Source: Pantoea sp. At-9b
GTDB lineage: Bacteria; Pseudomonadota; Gammaproteobacteria; Enterobacterales; Enterobacteriaceae
Assembly (NCBI RefSeq): GCF_000175935.2
Contig: NC_014837.1
Location: 3,472,001 to 3,536,000, forward strand
Direction: 5' to 3'
DNA length: 64,000 bases
Shown piece by piece: positions 24,747-34,727 of this stretch (position 1 is the first letter of the stretch; every line of letters begins with the position of its first letter). Under the pieces are notes generated by a model. It was not told the DNA's origin. It saw only the letters and a list, made by a program, of their open reading frames with translations, and ran no database searches. The position numbers and the translations under genes were made by a program.

Positions 24747-25730
24747 ATGCCCATATTTACCCTTCCCCCTCGTCAGCCGACTGCATCGTCTCGTCTGCCT
24801 TTAACCCTGATGTCACTCGATGAGTGGGCGCTGGTTGCGGTGCAGGGCAAAGACAGTACCTCGTATTTGCAAGGCCAACTGACGCTGGATGTGGCCGCGC
24901 TGGATGCGGCACAGCATCGTCCGGCGGCGCACTGCGATGCCAAAGGGAAAATGTGGAGTAGCCTGCGTCTGTTCCATCGCGGCGAAGGTTATGGCTACCT
25001 GGTACGACGTAATCTGCGCGATACCCAGCTCACCGAACTGAAAAAATACGCGGTGTTCGCGAAGGTGACCATTGCCGCTGATGATGATGCCGTGTTGCTG
25101 GGCGTGGCCGGTTTCCAGGCACGAACCGCGCTGGCAGGTCTGTTCCCGCTGCTGCCGGATGCCACAACGCCGGTGGTACAACAGGACAACACCACCCTGC
25201 TGTGGTTTGCACAACCGGCTGAACGCTTCCTGCTGGTCACCACGCGGGATCAGGCTGAAGCACTGAAGGATAAACTGACCGGCGATGCCCAGTTCAACGA
25301 CAGCATGCAGTGGCTGGCACTGGATATTGAAGCCGGTATCCCGGTGATCGACAGCGCCACCAGCGCCCAGTTGATCCCACAGGCCACCAACCTGCAAGCA
25401 CTGGATGCCATTAGCTTTAAAAAAGGCTGCTACACCGGTCAGGAGATGGTGGCACGTGCGAAATTCCGTGGTGCCAACAAACGCGCGCTGTATTGGCTGG
25501 CGGGCCAGGCCAGCCATTTGCCCCAGGCCGATGGTTCGCTGGAATTACAGATGGGCGACAGGTGGCGTCGCACGGGGACGGTGCTGACCGCCGTGCAACT
25601 GGATGACGGCGAGGTGTGGATTCAGGTGGTGATGAATAACGATCTGGAACCGGATAGCGTGCTGCGGGTTGAGAGTGATGAGGGGGGCAAGCTGACCATT
25701 CAGCCACTGCCCTATTCTCTCGAAGATTAA
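24747..25730 (+). CDS. ygfZ: tRNA-modifying protein YgfZ
   Basis: A 327-residue folate-binding protein of the GcvT-like fold that supports iron-sulfur enzymes such as MiaB. The signature K-G-C-Y-T-G-Q-E contains Cys228 ([20 protein letters not shown] region). I chose the ATG at 24747 because the protein then matches E. coli YgfZ (326 aa); the frame is open upstream but only across the sdhE promoter region. The order sdhE / ygfZ / yqfA is conserved. Confidence 0.96.
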   Translation: MPIFTLPPRQPTASSRLPLTLMSLDEWALVAVQGKDSTSYLQGQLTLDVAALDAAQHRPAAHCDAKGKMWSSLRLFHRGEGYGYLVRRNLRDTQLTELKKYAVFAKVTIAADDDAVLLGVAGFQARTALAGLFPLLPDATTPVVQQDNTTLLWFAQPAERFLLVTTRDQAEALKDKLTGDAQFNDSMQWLALDIEAGIPVIDSATSAQLIPQATNLQALDAISFKKGCYTGQEMVARAKFRGANKRALYWLAGQASHLPQADGSLELQMGDRWRRTGTVLTAVQLDDGEVWIQVVMNNDLEPDSVLRVESDEGGKLTIQPLPYSLED

Positions 25731-25743
25731 TATCGGTTCCGTC

Positions 25744-25768
25744 GTGGCGCGATTAATCGCGCCGCTAC
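25744..25768. repeat. Family B palindromic repeat, single copy
   Basis: GTGGCGCGATTAATCGCGCCGCTAC, a near-perfect palindrome between the convergent ygfZ and yqfA genes. The TAG stop of yqfA is its right end read on the minus strand. Confidence 0.88.
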
Positions 25769-26418
25769 ATTACATAGAAATAAATAGCGCAGAAGTGGCA
25801 AACGCTGCCACCCAGCACAAACGCGTGCCAGATCGCATGATTGTAGGGAATGCGCCGCGCGACATAGAAGATCACGCCTAACGAGTAAACAATCCCCCCC
25901 GCCGCCAGCAACCAGACACCACCCGCAGACAATTTCGTTGCCAGCTGATAAATCACCACCAGCGACAGCCAACCCATGCTGAGGTAGGTCACCAGCGAGA
26001 GTACCTTGAAACGGTGGGCGATGGTCAGCTTAAAGATGATACCTGCCAGCGCCAGGCTCCAGATGACAATCATCAGCCCTTTTGCCAGCGACGATTTCAG
26101 TCCCACCAGCAGGAATGGCGTGTAAGTGCCCGCAATCAGTAAGTAGATGGCGCAGTGGTCAAATTTCTTCAACCAGTATTTGGCTTTTTGGTGTGGTATG
26201 GCGTGATAAAGGGTCGATGCCAGGAACAGCAGAATCATACTGCCGCCATACAAACTGTAGCTGGTAATTGCCGTGACATCCGCCTGCATTTCAACAGCTT
26301 GCGTCAGCAACAACACCAATCCAATAATACCAAACAGGCAGCCCACTCCGTGGCTGATGCTGTTGGCTATCTCCTCTGCCAGCGAATAACCCTGGACGAT
26401 AAGACGGTTCTGTACCAT
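25765..26418 (-). CDS. yqfA: HlyIII/PAQR-family membrane protein YqfA
   Basis: A 217-residue seven-helix inner-membrane protein of the haemolysin III family. Conserved metal-site segments [27 protein letters not shown] and the C-terminal [16 protein letters not shown] are intact. The start is the ATG at 26418 ([18 protein letters not shown]), matching E. coli YqfA; the frame is open upstream to 26553. The C-terminus (IYFYVM) is two residues shorter than in E. coli and ends in the TAG of a family B repeat. Cellular role is poorly known. Confidence 0.93.
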   Translation of the reverse strand: MVQNRLIVQGYSLAEEIANSISHGVGCLFGIIGLVLLLTQAVEMQADVTAITSYSLYGGSMILLFLASTLYHAIPHQKAKYWLKKFDHCAIYLLIAGTYTPFLLVGLKSSLAKGLMIVIWSLALAGIIFKLTIAHRFKVLSLVTYLSMGWLSLVVIYQLATKLSAGGVWLLAAGGIVYSLGVIFYVARRIPYNHAIWHAFVLGGSVCHFCAIYFYVM

Positions 26419-26625
26419 GAGTGTGCGTCCCGCAAAACGAAGAAACTGACTGTGCTTTTTCTGTGCACCAGAGTAACCAGAATTAATTTCAGTGTACACA
26501 TGTACGCTTAAATTAAACTGTGAATCAGTGTTACAACCAGCATGATCAGACAACGGGAAAGTTGCAGGAAGATGACATGCAGCGGCGCGCTACCTCGCAC
26601 CACTGCGGTTCGGAGAAATGATCGG

Positions 26626-27369
26626 TTAGCGCCCGCCCGCCGCATCAATCGTGGTGCCGGTGATATAGGAGGCGGCATCGCTGGTCAGCCAGAGGATCGC
26701 TTCGGCGATCTCCTGCGGTTGCCCGCCACGCCCCATCGGGATGACGCTGGCAAGACGATCCACCCTGCCGGGTTCACCGCCGTCAGCATGCATGTCGGTA
26801 TAAATAAATCCCGGACGGACACCGTTAACGCGAATCCCCTGCGCGGCAACTTCCAGCGATAAGCCCCGGGTAAGGGTATCCATCGCCCCTTTAGACGCGG
26901 CGTAATCCACATATTCCCCGGGCGCGCCGGTTCTGGCCGCCGCAGATGACACGTTGACGATGGCACCACCACTGCCGCCGTGATGCGTTCCCATGCGCTT
27001 CACCGCTTCACGGCAGCACAGGAAAGTGCCGGTGACGTTGGTAGCAAACACGCGCTGGATACGCTCTGCTGTCAGCGCTTCGGTCCGGCACTGCTGATAC
27101 AGAATGCCCGCATTGTTGACCAATACTTTCAGCGGCGCCTCGTAGCGGTCAAGTTGCTGAAACATCCGTAGCACCTGGGCTTCATCAGCGATATCCGCCT
27201 GCACCGTGAACGCCTTGCCACCCTGTGCTGCGATGGCTGCCACCACCTGTTGCGCGTCCGCTTCACGCTGGCGGTAATTCACCGCCACGCAATAGCCTGC
27301 CTGCGCCAGTAATAACGCCGTCGCACGCCCAATACCGCGACTCGCGCCTGTGACTAATGCCAGCTGCAT
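26626..27369 (-). CDS. ygfF: Short-chain dehydrogenase YgfF
   Basis: A 247-residue classical SDR. Cofactor motif TGASRGIG at the N-terminus, NNAG at about 87-90, catalytic Ser in IVNVSSAAA and YxxxK in YVDYAASKGA. The basic residues after the second strand (NYRQREAD) favour NADP(H). The start is the ATG at 27369 with a GGAGG ribosome site; the open frame reaches 27414 but crosses the gcvP terminator. In E. coli ygfF also lies between yqfA/bglA and gcvP. The physiological substrate is not known. Confidence 0.9.
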   Translation of the reverse strand: MQLALVTGASRGIGRATALLLAQAGYCVAVNYRQREADAQQVVAAIAAQGGKAFTVQADIADEAQVLRMFQQLDRYEAPLKVLVNNAGILYQQCRTEALTAERIQRVFATNVTGTFLCCREAVKRMGTHHGGSGGAIVNVSSAAARTGAPGEYVDYAASKGAMDTLTRGLSLEVAAQGIRVNGVRPGFIYTDMHADGGEPGRVDRLASVIPMGRGGQPQEIAEAILWLTSDAASYITGTTIDAAGGR

Positions 27370-27378
27370 TTTACCTCC

Positions 27379-27405
27379 AAAGAAAAAGGCCGGTTTCCCG
27401 GCCTT
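27379..27405 (-). terminator. Rho-independent terminator after gcvP
   Basis: On the minus strand AAGGCCGG-GAAA-CCGGCCTT is followed by TTTCTTT. It lies 25 bp beyond the gcvP stop and directly upstream of the ygfF ribosome site. Confidence 0.88.
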
Positions 27406-27429
27406 CGATAACATGTGCTTCAGTGTAGC

Positions 27430-30303
27430 TTATGCATACTCACTCATGGGTACGCAGCTGCAGAACAGGTTGCGATCGCCAAACACATCATCCAGACGTT
27501 TTACCGTCGGCCAGTATTTGTTAGCGCTGCCTGCCGGGAACACCGCCAGCTCGCGGCTGTATGGATGCGCCCACTCACCGACGATCTCCATCTGGGTATG
27601 CGGGGCATTGACCAGCGGGTTGTCTTCTGCCGGCCATTCACCATCAGCCACCCGATCGATTTCCATACGGATCGCCAGCATCGCATCGATAAAGCGATCC
27701 AGTTCGATTTTGCTCTCGGATTCCGTTGGTTCCACCATCAACGTACCCGCCACCGGGAACGACATGGTTGGTGCATGGAAACCGTAGTCGATCAAACGTT
27801 TAGCGATATCCATTTCGCTGATACCGGTTTGTTCTTTCAGCGGACGAATATCCAGAATACATTCGTGCGCCACGCGACCATCGCGGCCGGTATAGAGAAT
27901 CGGATAGGCTGACTGCAAACGACTGGCGATATAGTTGGCATTAAGAATCGCCACCGAACTCGCCTGCTTCAGCCCTTCGGCACCCATCATGCGGATGTAC
28001 ATCCAGCTGATCGGCAGAATCGAGGCGCTGCCGAATGGCGCGGCAGAAACCGCACCTTGCTGCGTCAGCACACCGTCAATCTGTACTACGCTATGGCCCG
28101 GAACAAACGGTGCCAGATGCGCTTTCACGCCGATAGGTCCCATACCTGGGCCACCGCCGCCGTGCGGAATGCAGAAGGTTTTATGCAGGTTAAGATGCGA
28201 AACATCCGCGCCGATATAGCCTGGCGTGGTGATCCCCACCTGAGCGTTCATATTGGCACCATCAAGATAAACCTGGCCGCCGTGCTGATGCACGATCTGG
28301 CACACTTCACGGATGGTCTCTTCATACACACCATGCGTTGACGGATAAGTCACCATGATGCAGGAGAGTTTATCGCCCGACTGCGCCGCTTTTTCGCGCA
28401 GATCGCCGAGGTCGATGTTGCCCTGTTTGTCACAGGCCACCACCACCACCGACATCCCTGCCATCTGTGCCGATGCCGGGTTGGTGCCGTGTGCAGAGCT
28501 GGGGATCAGACAGATATGGCGATCGCCCTGGTTACGGCTTTCGTGGTAGCGGCGAATCGCCAGCAGGCCCGCATATTCACCCTGTGCACCCGAGTTCGGC
28601 TGCATGCACAGCGCGTCGTAGCCGGTCAGCTGTACCAGCCACTGTGACAACTGGCCAATCATTTGCAGATAACCCGAAGCCTGTTCTGCCGGGCAGAACG
28701 GGTGCAGTTCAGCGAATTCCGGCCAGGTGATCGGAATCATTTCCGCTGCCGCATTCAGTTTCATGGTGCAGGAACCCAGCGGGATCATCGCCTGGTTCAG
28801 CGCCAGATCCTTTTTCTCCAGGCTGTGCATATAACGCATCATCTCAGTTTCGCTGTGATGACGGTTGAATACCGGGTGTTCGAGGATGGCGCTCTGACGT
28901 TGCTGCCCCGCCGGAATGCCACTGTTTTCTGCCGCTACGACGCTGTCCAGCGCATCAATGTCGAGACCATGCGCATCGCCAAGCAGAATGGCGAACAGCG
29001 CCTGAATGTCTTCACGGCGAGTGGTTTCATCCAGCGTGATGCCCACCGCGTTATGGATGTCGCTGCGCAGGTTCACCCCGAAGCTCAGTGCACGGTTCAG
29101 CACCGCCGCTTTGTCTGCCACCTCGACAGTCAGGGTATCGAACCAGCTATTGTGACGCAGTTTCAGACCGCCATTTTGCAGTCCGGTCGCCAGGATACTG
29201 GTCAGACGGTGGATACGTGACGCAATACGCTTCAGGCCAGCCGGTCCGTGATAGACCGCATAGAAGCCCGCGATGTTCGCCAGCAGCACCTGTGACGTAC
29301 AGATGTTGGAGTTGGCTTTCTCACGGCGGATATGCTGTTCACGGGTTTGCATCGCCATACGCAGCGCGGTGTTACCGGCAGCATCACGCGAAACACCAAT
29401 AATACGTCCCGGCATGGAGCGTTTGTGCTCGTCACGGCTGGCAAAAAATGCCGCGTGCGGTCCGCCGTAGCCCATCGGCACGCCGAAACGCTGGGCTGAA
29501 CCAAACACGATGTCTGCGCCCTGCTTGCCCGGTGCTTCCAGTTGTACCAGCGCCATAAAATCAGAGGCGACACTCACCACCACTTTGCGGCTTTTCAGCT
29601 CGGCAATCAGCGAACGGTAGTCATGCACTTCACCCGTGGTGCCCGCCTGCTGCAACAGCACGCCAAACAGATCATCATGATCGAGCGCTTTGGCTGGGTT
29701 ATCGATAATCAGTTCAAAACCAAAGGTTTCCGCACGGGTACGCACCACATCCAGCGTCTGCGGATGGATATCGTCGGCAATAAAGAATTTGTTGGCATTT
29801 TTCAGCTTACTGACGCGTTTTGCCATCGCCATCGCTTCGGCAGCTGCGGTGGCTTCATCCAGCAACGAGGCGGATGCGATATCGAGACCGGTCAGATCCA
29901 GCGTCAGAGTCTGGAAGTTCAACAGGGCTTCGAGACGACCCTGCGAGACTTCTGGCTGGTACGGGGTATAAGCGGTGTACCAGCCCGGGTTTTCCAGCAT
30001 GTTGCGCAGAATCACCGGAGGGGTGATCACCGCGGTATAGCCCATACCAATCCAGGATTTGTAACGCTGGTTCTGACTGGCAATCGCCTTCAGCTCTGCC
30101 AGCGCCTGCTGCTCGGTGGCCGCATCACCCACTGCGGGCGGTCCCGGCAATTGGATATCGGCAGGCACGATGGAACCGATCAACGATTCCAGCGAGCTGG
30201 CACCGATCGCTTCCAGCATGGTGGCCTGTTGCTCCGGCGTAGGTCCGATATGGCGCTCAATAAAAGCACCGTTATGTTCAAGCTGGCTGAGAGTCTGAGT
30301 CAT
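27430..30303 (-). CDS. gcvP: Glycine dehydrogenase (decarboxylating), P protein
   Basis: The PLP-dependent P protein of the glycine cleavage system: it decarboxylates glycine and passes the aminomethyl group to the lipoyl arm of GcvH. The start is the ATG at 30303 ([20 protein letters not shown]), giving 957 residues, the same as E. coli. The PLP lysine is in [20 protein letters not shown] (C-terminal half), and the N-terminal inactive half carries [20 protein letters not shown]. It is last in gcvT-gcvH-gcvP, after an 84-bp gap that contains a terminator-like hairpin. Confidence 0.98.
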   Translation of the reverse strand: MTQTLSQLEHNGAFIERHIGPTPEQQATMLEAIGASSLESLIGSIVPADIQLPGPPAVGDAATEQQALAELKAIASQNQRYKSWIGMGYTAVITPPVILRNMLENPGWYTAYTPYQPEVSQGRLEALLNFQTLTLDLTGLDIASASLLDEATAAAEAMAMAKRVSKLKNANKFFIADDIHPQTLDVVRTRAETFGFELIIDNPAKALDHDDLFGVLLQQAGTTGEVHDYRSLIAELKSRKVVVSVASDFMALVQLEAPGKQGADIVFGSAQRFGVPMGYGGPHAAFFASRDEHKRSMPGRIIGVSRDAAGNTALRMAMQTREQHIRREKANSNICTSQVLLANIAGFYAVYHGPAGLKRIASRIHRLTSILATGLQNGGLKLRHNSWFDTLTVEVADKAAVLNRALSFGVNLRSDIHNAVGITLDETTRREDIQALFAILLGDAHGLDIDALDSVVAAENSGIPAGQQRQSAILEHPVFNRHHSETEMMRYMHSLEKKDLALNQAMIPLGSCTMKLNAAAEMIPITWPEFAELHPFCPAEQASGYLQMIGQLSQWLVQLTGYDALCMQPNSGAQGEYAGLLAIRRYHESRNQGDRHICLIPSSAHGTNPASAQMAGMSVVVVACDKQGNIDLGDLREKAAQSGDKLSCIMVTYPSTHGVYEETIREVCQIVHQHGGQVYLDGANMNAQVGITTPGYIGADVSHLNLHKTFCIPHGGGGPGMGPIGVKAHLAPFVPGHSVVQIDGVLTQQGAVSAAPFGSASILPISWMYIRMMGAEGLKQASSVAILNANYIASRLQSAYPILYTGRDGRVAHECILDIRPLKEQTGISEMDIAKRLIDYGFHAPTMSFPVAGTLMVEPTESESKIELDRFIDAMLAIRMEIDRVADGEWPAEDNPLVNAPHTQMEIVGEWAHPYSRELAVFPAGSANKYWPTVKRLDDVFGDRNLFCSCVPMSEYA

Positions 30304-30343
30304 TAGCAGTAAATCCTGAATCGGGCTGGGTATTAATACAGAC

Positions 30344-30374
30344 AAAAAAGAAAGGTGCCGCCACGCGACACCTT
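30344..30374 (-). terminator. Terminator-like hairpin between gcvH and gcvP
   Basis: Minus strand: AAGGTG-TCGCGTGGCGG-CACCTT then TCTTTTTT. Shape and U-rich tail fit an intrinsic terminator, but it lies inside the operon, 13 bp after gcvH, so some read-through must occur to express gcvP. Confidence 0.7.
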
Positions 30375-30387
30375 CTGTTACTGGCGC

Positions 30388-30774
30388 TTACTCTTCGATG
30401 GTCTTTTTATAACCATCGGCATCCAGCAATGCGTCAAGCTCTGACTCATCGCTGGCTTTGATTTTGAACAACCAACCGTCGGTGTACGGGTCGCTGTTGA
30501 TCAGTTCCGGTGAACTTTCCAGTTCTTCGTTGACGGCAACAATTTCACCGCTGAGAGGTGCGTAGATGTCAGAAGCCGCCTTCACGGATTCTGCCACGGC
30601 GCAGTCATCACCAGATGAAAACACCGCGCCCACTTCTGGCAGGTCAACAAATACCATGTCACCTAACAGCTCCTGCGCATGTTCGGTGATGCCCACGGTG
30701 TAAGTGCCATCGGCTTCTTTACGTACCCACTCGTGGCTATCTTTGTACTTCAATTCGTTTGGTACATTGCTCAT
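30388..30774 (-). CDS. gcvH: Glycine cleavage system H protein
   Basis: A 128-residue lipoyl carrier that shuttles the aminomethyl group between P, T and L proteins. The lipoylated residue is Lys65 in [13 protein letters not shown]. The start is the ATG at 30774 ([10 protein letters not shown]), as in E. coli GcvH; a second ATG two codons upstream is unlikely. The gene lies 20 bp after gcvT. Confidence 0.98.
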   Translation of the reverse strand: MSNVPNELKYKDSHEWVRKEADGTYTVGITEHAQELLGDMVFVDLPEVGAVFSSGDDCAVAESVKAASDIYAPLSGEIVAVNEELESSPELINSDPYTDGWLFKIKASDESELDALLDADGYKKTIEE

Positions 30775-30794
30775 CGCCAAATCTCCTGAAAAAG

Positions 30795-31892
30795 TTACTG
30801 TGCGACCGGCTTACCGGCGCGAACAAAAATTGGTTTGGTGACCTTCACCGGCATTTCACGGTTGCGGATTTCCACAATCGCCTGCTCGCCAATGCCCGCT
30901 GGCACACGCGCCAGCGCAATGCTGTAACCCAGCGTCGGAGAGAAGGAGCCACTGGTAATAATACCTTGCTGCGGCTGCCCCTGTTCGTCGGTGAAACGTA
31001 CCGGCAAGCCGTTACGCAGCACCCCTTTTTCGGTCATGATCAGACCAACCAGTTTTTCCGTTCCGGCAGCACGCTGTGCTTCCAGCGCCGCGCGGCCAAT
31101 AAAATCACGGTCGGTCGGTTCCCAGACAATGGTCCAGCCCATGTTAGCCGCCAGCGGTGAAACGCCTTCGTCCATCTCCTGACCGTAGAGGTTCATCCCC
31201 GCTTCCAGACGCAGCGTATCGCGTGCCCCCAGACCGGCCGGTTTCACCCCCGCCGCCAACAGACGCTGCCAGAAATCCGCGGCAGCCGCCGCAGGCATCG
31301 CAATTTCGTAGCCCGCTTCGCCGGTATAACCGGTGGTGGCGATAAACAAATCATCCGCCTGCACCCCAAAGAACGGCTTCATGCCCGCCACCGCATCGCG
31401 TTGGGCTGCGCTGAACAGCGACTGCGCTTTCTGCTGGGCCTGGGGTCCCTGCACCGCAATCAGCGCTAAATCGTCACGTTCAGTCAGGGTAATGCCATAC
31501 TGCTGCGCGTGTTCACCAATCCATGCCAGGTCTTTTTCACGGGTGGCCGAGTTCACCACCAGACGGAAGAAGTCCTCGGTCATAAAGTAAACAATCAAAT
31601 CATCAATGACGCCACCTGATGCATTAAGCATGCCGGTATACAGCGCCTTGCCGGGCTGGGTCAGTTTGGCAACGTCGTTTGCCAACAGATAGCGCAGAAA
31701 TTCGCGAGTGCGAGCGCCTTGCAGGTCAACGATGGTCATGTGGGAAACATCAAACATACCGGCATCCGTGCGTACCACATGATGCTCATCCATTTGCGAG
31801 CCGTAGTGGAGTGGCATCATCCAGCCGTGAAAGTCCACCATACGTGCGCCGCAGGCCTGATGCTGTTCGAATAGAGGCGTTTGCTGAGTCAT
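30795..31892 (-). CDS. gcvT: Aminomethyltransferase, glycine cleavage T protein
   Basis: Transfers the methylene carbon from the H-protein arm to tetrahydrofolate and releases ammonia. The start is the ATG at 31892 ([20 protein letters not shown]), giving 365 residues (364 in E. coli). Folate-binding segments [13 protein letters not shown] and [10 protein letters not shown] are present, and the catalytic Asp lies in [12 protein letters not shown]. It is the first gene of the operon, 55 bp after a PurR-like box. Confidence 0.97.
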   Translation of the reverse strand: MTQQTPLFEQHQACGARMVDFHGWMMPLHYGSQMDEHHVVRTDAGMFDVSHMTIVDLQGARTREFLRYLLANDVAKLTQPGKALYTGMLNASGGVIDDLIVYFMTEDFFRLVVNSATREKDLAWIGEHAQQYGITLTERDDLALIAVQGPQAQQKAQSLFSAAQRDAVAGMKPFFGVQADDLFIATTGYTGEAGYEIAMPAAAAADFWQRLLAAGVKPAGLGARDTLRLEAGMNLYGQEMDEGVSPLAANMGWTIVWEPTDRDFIGRAALEAQRAAGTEKLVGLIMTEKGVLRNGLPVRFTDEQGQPQQGIITSGSFSPTLGYSIALARVPAGIGEQAIVEIRNREMPVKVTKPIFVRAGKPVAQ

Positions 31893-31946
31893 AACCATCC
31901 TGTAGAAACAAGTGAGCGTGACGCGCCTGCGTCGCCAATTGAGCCG

Positions 31947-31962
31947 ACGCAAACGTTCTCTT
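31947..31962. promoter_or_regulatory. PurR-like box upstream of gcvT
   Basis: ACGCAAACGTTCTCTT differs from the PurR consensus ANGCAANCGNTTNCNT at one defined position. E. coli gcvTHP is repressed by PurR near its transcription start, which fits this position. Confidence 0.7.
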
Positions 31963-32285
31963 TACGCTGACGTTACCACCGAACGCCCGAATTAACCATA
32001 AGCAAAACGAGGGCGAACCCATCGCGGTCGTCAGCAAAGCGCCGCACAGGATGCAGGATAATTCACTGGTTTTGTGTGATTAGCCACGCATAAAATACAA
32101 CAACTTAACTTTTATACAGAAAAATAATGTAATCCAGCACTCATCATGGGCCAATGGCACCGCAAAAGAAAACCTTTTGCATGAGAAAATGTAATGCGAA
32201 TTCCGGCGTGAAATTAGAATAAATCAAACGAGGCGCAAAAAGGGTGCGATGATGCATCAGAATGGTGCAAAAGAAGGTATTGAAC

Positions 32286-32313
32286 GCAGCGGCGCGATTT
32301 ATCGCGCCGCTAC
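32286..32313. repeat. Family B palindromic repeat, single copy
   Basis: GCAGCGGCGCGATTTATCGC and the mirrored CGCCGCTAC end 13 bp before the ubiI stop. Unlike most copies it lies between genes read in the same direction. Confidence 0.88.
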
Positions 32314-32325
32314 AGGATGGGGGGA

Positions 32326-33528
32326 TTAACGCAGCCAGCCGGGGATATCGTTAAGTCCCATGGCTTGTTTCAACATCATCGGTTTGATGCCTGGCAGGGT
32401 GTCGGCCAACTTCAGCCCAACATCACGCAACAATTTTTTCGCCGGATTACTGCCCGCAAACAGCTCCCGGAAGCCCTGCATCCCCGCCAGCATCAGCGCA
32501 GCGCTGTGCTTACGGCTGCGCTCATAGCGACGCAGATACAGATGCTGGCCAATATCCTTGCCCTGACTGTGCAAGCGGCGAATTTCACCGATCAACTCTG
32601 CGGCATCCATAAAGCCCAGATTCACGCCCTGCCCGGCCAGCGGATGGATAGTGTGCGCAGCATCGCCGACCAGCGCCAGGCGGTGCGCGGCAAAGTTACG
32701 CGCATAGCGCGCCATCAGCGGGAAGGTTTTCCGTTCGCTCTCAACCTGACATAAGCCGAGGCGCATATCGAATGCGACGGAGAGTTGTTGATTAAATAGC
32801 GCTTCGGGCATCGCCTGTAACCGGCTGGCTTCCTGCGGTGACAGTGACCAGACGATGGAACAAAGATGCGGGTCCTGCATGGGCAAAAACGCCAGAATGC
32901 CATCACCGTGAAACACCTGGCGTGCTACGGCGTCATGCGGCAGGTCGGTACGAATATTCGCGACCAGCGCGTGATGATCGTAATCCCAGAAAGTGATCGG
33001 AATATCGGCCTTGTCGCGCAGCCAGGAGTTAGCGCCATCGGCAGCAATTAACAAACGCGCGCTCATCATGCTGCCGTCCTGGAGCGTGATAAAGGCTTCG
33101 TTGTCGCCAAACGCCACCTGTTGCAACTGCGCCGGGGCCAGCAAAGTGATATCACTGCACTGGCTGGCTCGCTGCCACAGCGCACTGTGAATCACTGGGT
33201 TTTCAATGATATGACCCAGATGCGCGAGCCCCTGCTGTTCATCATCGAAACTGATGCTGCCAAAACTGTCCTGATCCCACACTTCCATACCGTGATAGGC
33301 ACTGGCGCGCAGGGCGAGGATCGTCGACCAGACATCCAGTTTTTGCAGCAGGCGTTCGCTGGCTGCGTTGATTGCCGATACGCGGATCGATGGCGCAGCC
33401 GCGGGATCAAACTGCGGTTCTGCGGCCTTTTCCAGCACTGCAACGCGTAATCCGCTGCCTTGCAGCCCACAGGCGACGGCCAGTCCGACCATGCCACCGC
33501 CAGCGATAGCCACATCAAAAGTTTGCAT
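32326..33528 (-). CDS. ubiI: FAD-dependent 2-polyprenylphenol 5-hydroxylase UbiI
   Basis: A 400-residue flavoprotein monooxygenase that hydroxylates C5 of the ring in ubiquinone synthesis under aerobic conditions. It has the FAD motif IAGGGMVGLAVACGLQ, the DG motif in LLIAADGANSWLR, and the GD motif in ALVGDAAHTIHPLAGQG. It closely matches E. coli UbiI (VisC), e.g. the C-terminal AMGLNDIPGWLR. It follows ubiH by 20 bp. Confidence 0.97.
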   Translation of the reverse strand: MQTFDVAIAGGGMVGLAVACGLQGSGLRVAVLEKAAEPQFDPAAAPSIRVSAINAASERLLQKLDVWSTILALRASAYHGMEVWDQDSFGSISFDDEQQGLAHLGHIIENPVIHSALWQRASQCSDITLLAPAQLQQVAFGDNEAFITLQDGSMMSARLLIAADGANSWLRDKADIPITFWDYDHHALVANIRTDLPHDAVARQVFHGDGILAFLPMQDPHLCSIVWSLSPQEASRLQAMPEALFNQQLSVAFDMRLGLCQVESERKTFPLMARYARNFAAHRLALVGDAAHTIHPLAGQGVNLGFMDAAELIGEIRRLHSQGKDIGQHLYLRRYERSRKHSAALMLAGMQGFRELFAGSNPAKKLLRDVGLKLADTLPGIKPMMLKQAMGLNDIPGWLR

Positions 33529-33548
33529 TGCTGCCCCTTAATTCATGC

Positions 33549-34727
33549 TTAACGTTTTACCCAGCCGAGCGTGCGCGCAGCCAGGGGGTTTCGCAGCCAC
33601 GGCAGGTGGTCCATCGCCACCAGCCCAAGATTTCGTCCTGCCACCAGCGGAGCATAACGGTTGGCGAACAACCGCACCAGACCATCGGTAACGCCAATGG
33701 TGGCGGCACGGTCTGGCTGGCGTCGCGCGGCGAAATGATGCAACACCGCGTAACTGCCAGGGTCCTGACGCTGACGCCAGGCGCTGGCGAGATTTTCCGC
33801 CAACGACATCACATCACGCAGACCAAGGTTGAAGCCCTGTCCGGCAATCGGATGCAGCGTTTGCGCCGCATTGCCAACCAGCGCCAGACGGTGCGCCACC
33901 TGACGCTCCGCCGTTTGCAGCGCCAGCGGGTAGATTTCGCGTTGACCGGTATGCGTGAAGCGCCCGAGACGCCAGCCAAATGCCTGTTGCAACTCACGCA
34001 GGAAAGTCGCCTCGTCCCACTGCATCAGGGTTTCTCTGGCCTCCAGTGGATGACACCATACCAGTGACATGCGGTTGCCCGACATCGGTAACAGCGCCAG
34101 TGGACCGTGTTCGGTAAACCGCTCGAAGGCGCGTCCCTGATGTGGCAACTGAGTGGTGACATTGGCAATCACCGCCAGTTGCTGGTAATCCTCACGCTGC
34201 CAGTTGATACCACAGGAGGCCGCCAACGGAGAACGTGAGCCGTCGGCCGCCACCAGCAAGGCCGCGTCCAACTGCTCACCGCTATTCAGCGTCACCTGCA
34301 CCGTATCAGCATTGCGTGACACCGCCGTGACTTGCGCCGGGCAGCGCAGGGTCACACCCGGTGCCTGTTTCAGACGTTGAAACAGCCGTTGTCCAACATC
34401 AAACAGCTCCACCACCTGCCCCAACGCCGGTAACTGGTAATCCGCTGCCTGCATCGAAACAAACCCGGTATGGCCGCGATCAGAAACATGCACATGGGTG
34501 ATCGGGGTCGCGCAATCCTGTAACGAACGCCACAGATCAATTTCCGCCAGTTGCTGACAGGTGCCCGCCGCCAGCGCGATGGCACGGCCGTCATACCCCG
34601 GATGTGCACGGCTGTCCGGTTCGCTGCGTTCAATCAGCGTCACCGGCAGTTTGCCCTGAGTCAGATGAGAGAGCGCCAGCGCGAGAGTGGCACCGGTCAT
34701 ACCGCCGCCTGCAATCAGAATGCTCAT
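33549..34727 (-). CDS. ubiH: 2-octaprenyl-6-methoxyphenol hydroxylase UbiH
   Basis: A 392-residue flavin monooxygenase, the same length as E. coli UbiH, hydroxylating C1 of the ring in ubiquinone synthesis. It has the GxGxxG motif IAGGGMTGATLALAL, the DG motif VAADGSRSPLA, and the FAD-ribose motif LVGNAAQTLHPIAGQGFNLG, where Asn replaces the usual Asp (as in E. coli UbiH). Its start overlaps the pepP stop by 4 bp (ATGA), indicating coupling, and ubiI follows 20 bp later. Confidence 0.97.
   Translation of the reverse strand: MSILIAGGGMTGATLALALSHLTQGKLPVTLIERSEPDSRAHPGYDGRAIALAAGTCQQLAEIDLWRSLQDCATPITHVHVSDRGHTGFVSMQAADYQLPALGQVVELFDVGQRLFQRLKQAPGVTLRCPAQVTAVSRNADTVQVTLNSGEQLDAALLVAADGSRSPLAASCGINWQREDYQQLAVIANVTTQLPHQGRAFERFTEHGPLALLPMSGNRMSLVWCHPLEARETLMQWDEATFLRELQQAFGWRLGRFTHTGQREIYPLALQTAERQVAHRLALVGNAAQTLHPIAGQGFNLGLRDVMSLAENLASAWRQRQDPGSYAVLHHFAARRQPDRAATIGVTDGLVRLFANRYAPLVAGRNLGLVAMDHLPWLRNPLAARTLGWVKR

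Larger units (their letters stand above)
31893..32325 (-). promoter_or_regulatory. gcvTHP promoter region
   Basis: The 433-bp spacer between ubiI and gcvT contains no gene. It holds a PurR-like box near the gcvT start, a CTAAT motif (32079-32083, minus strand) of the sort bound by GcvA, AT-rich stretches (32090-32135) suited to Lrp, and a family B repeat at the ubiI end. In E. coli the gcv promoter is controlled by GcvA/GcvR, Lrp, CRP and PurR. I see no glycine riboswitch. Confidence 0.55.

Noticed and set aside
26580..26608. GCAGCGGCGCGCTACCTCGCACCACTGC as a further family B repeat
   Set aside because: It keeps only the first ten bases of the unit and lacks the palindromic core; too degenerate to count.
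31893..32325. Possible glycine riboswitch upstream of gcvT
   Set aside because: No tandem aptamer pattern is visible, and enterobacterial gcvTHP is known to use protein regulators instead.
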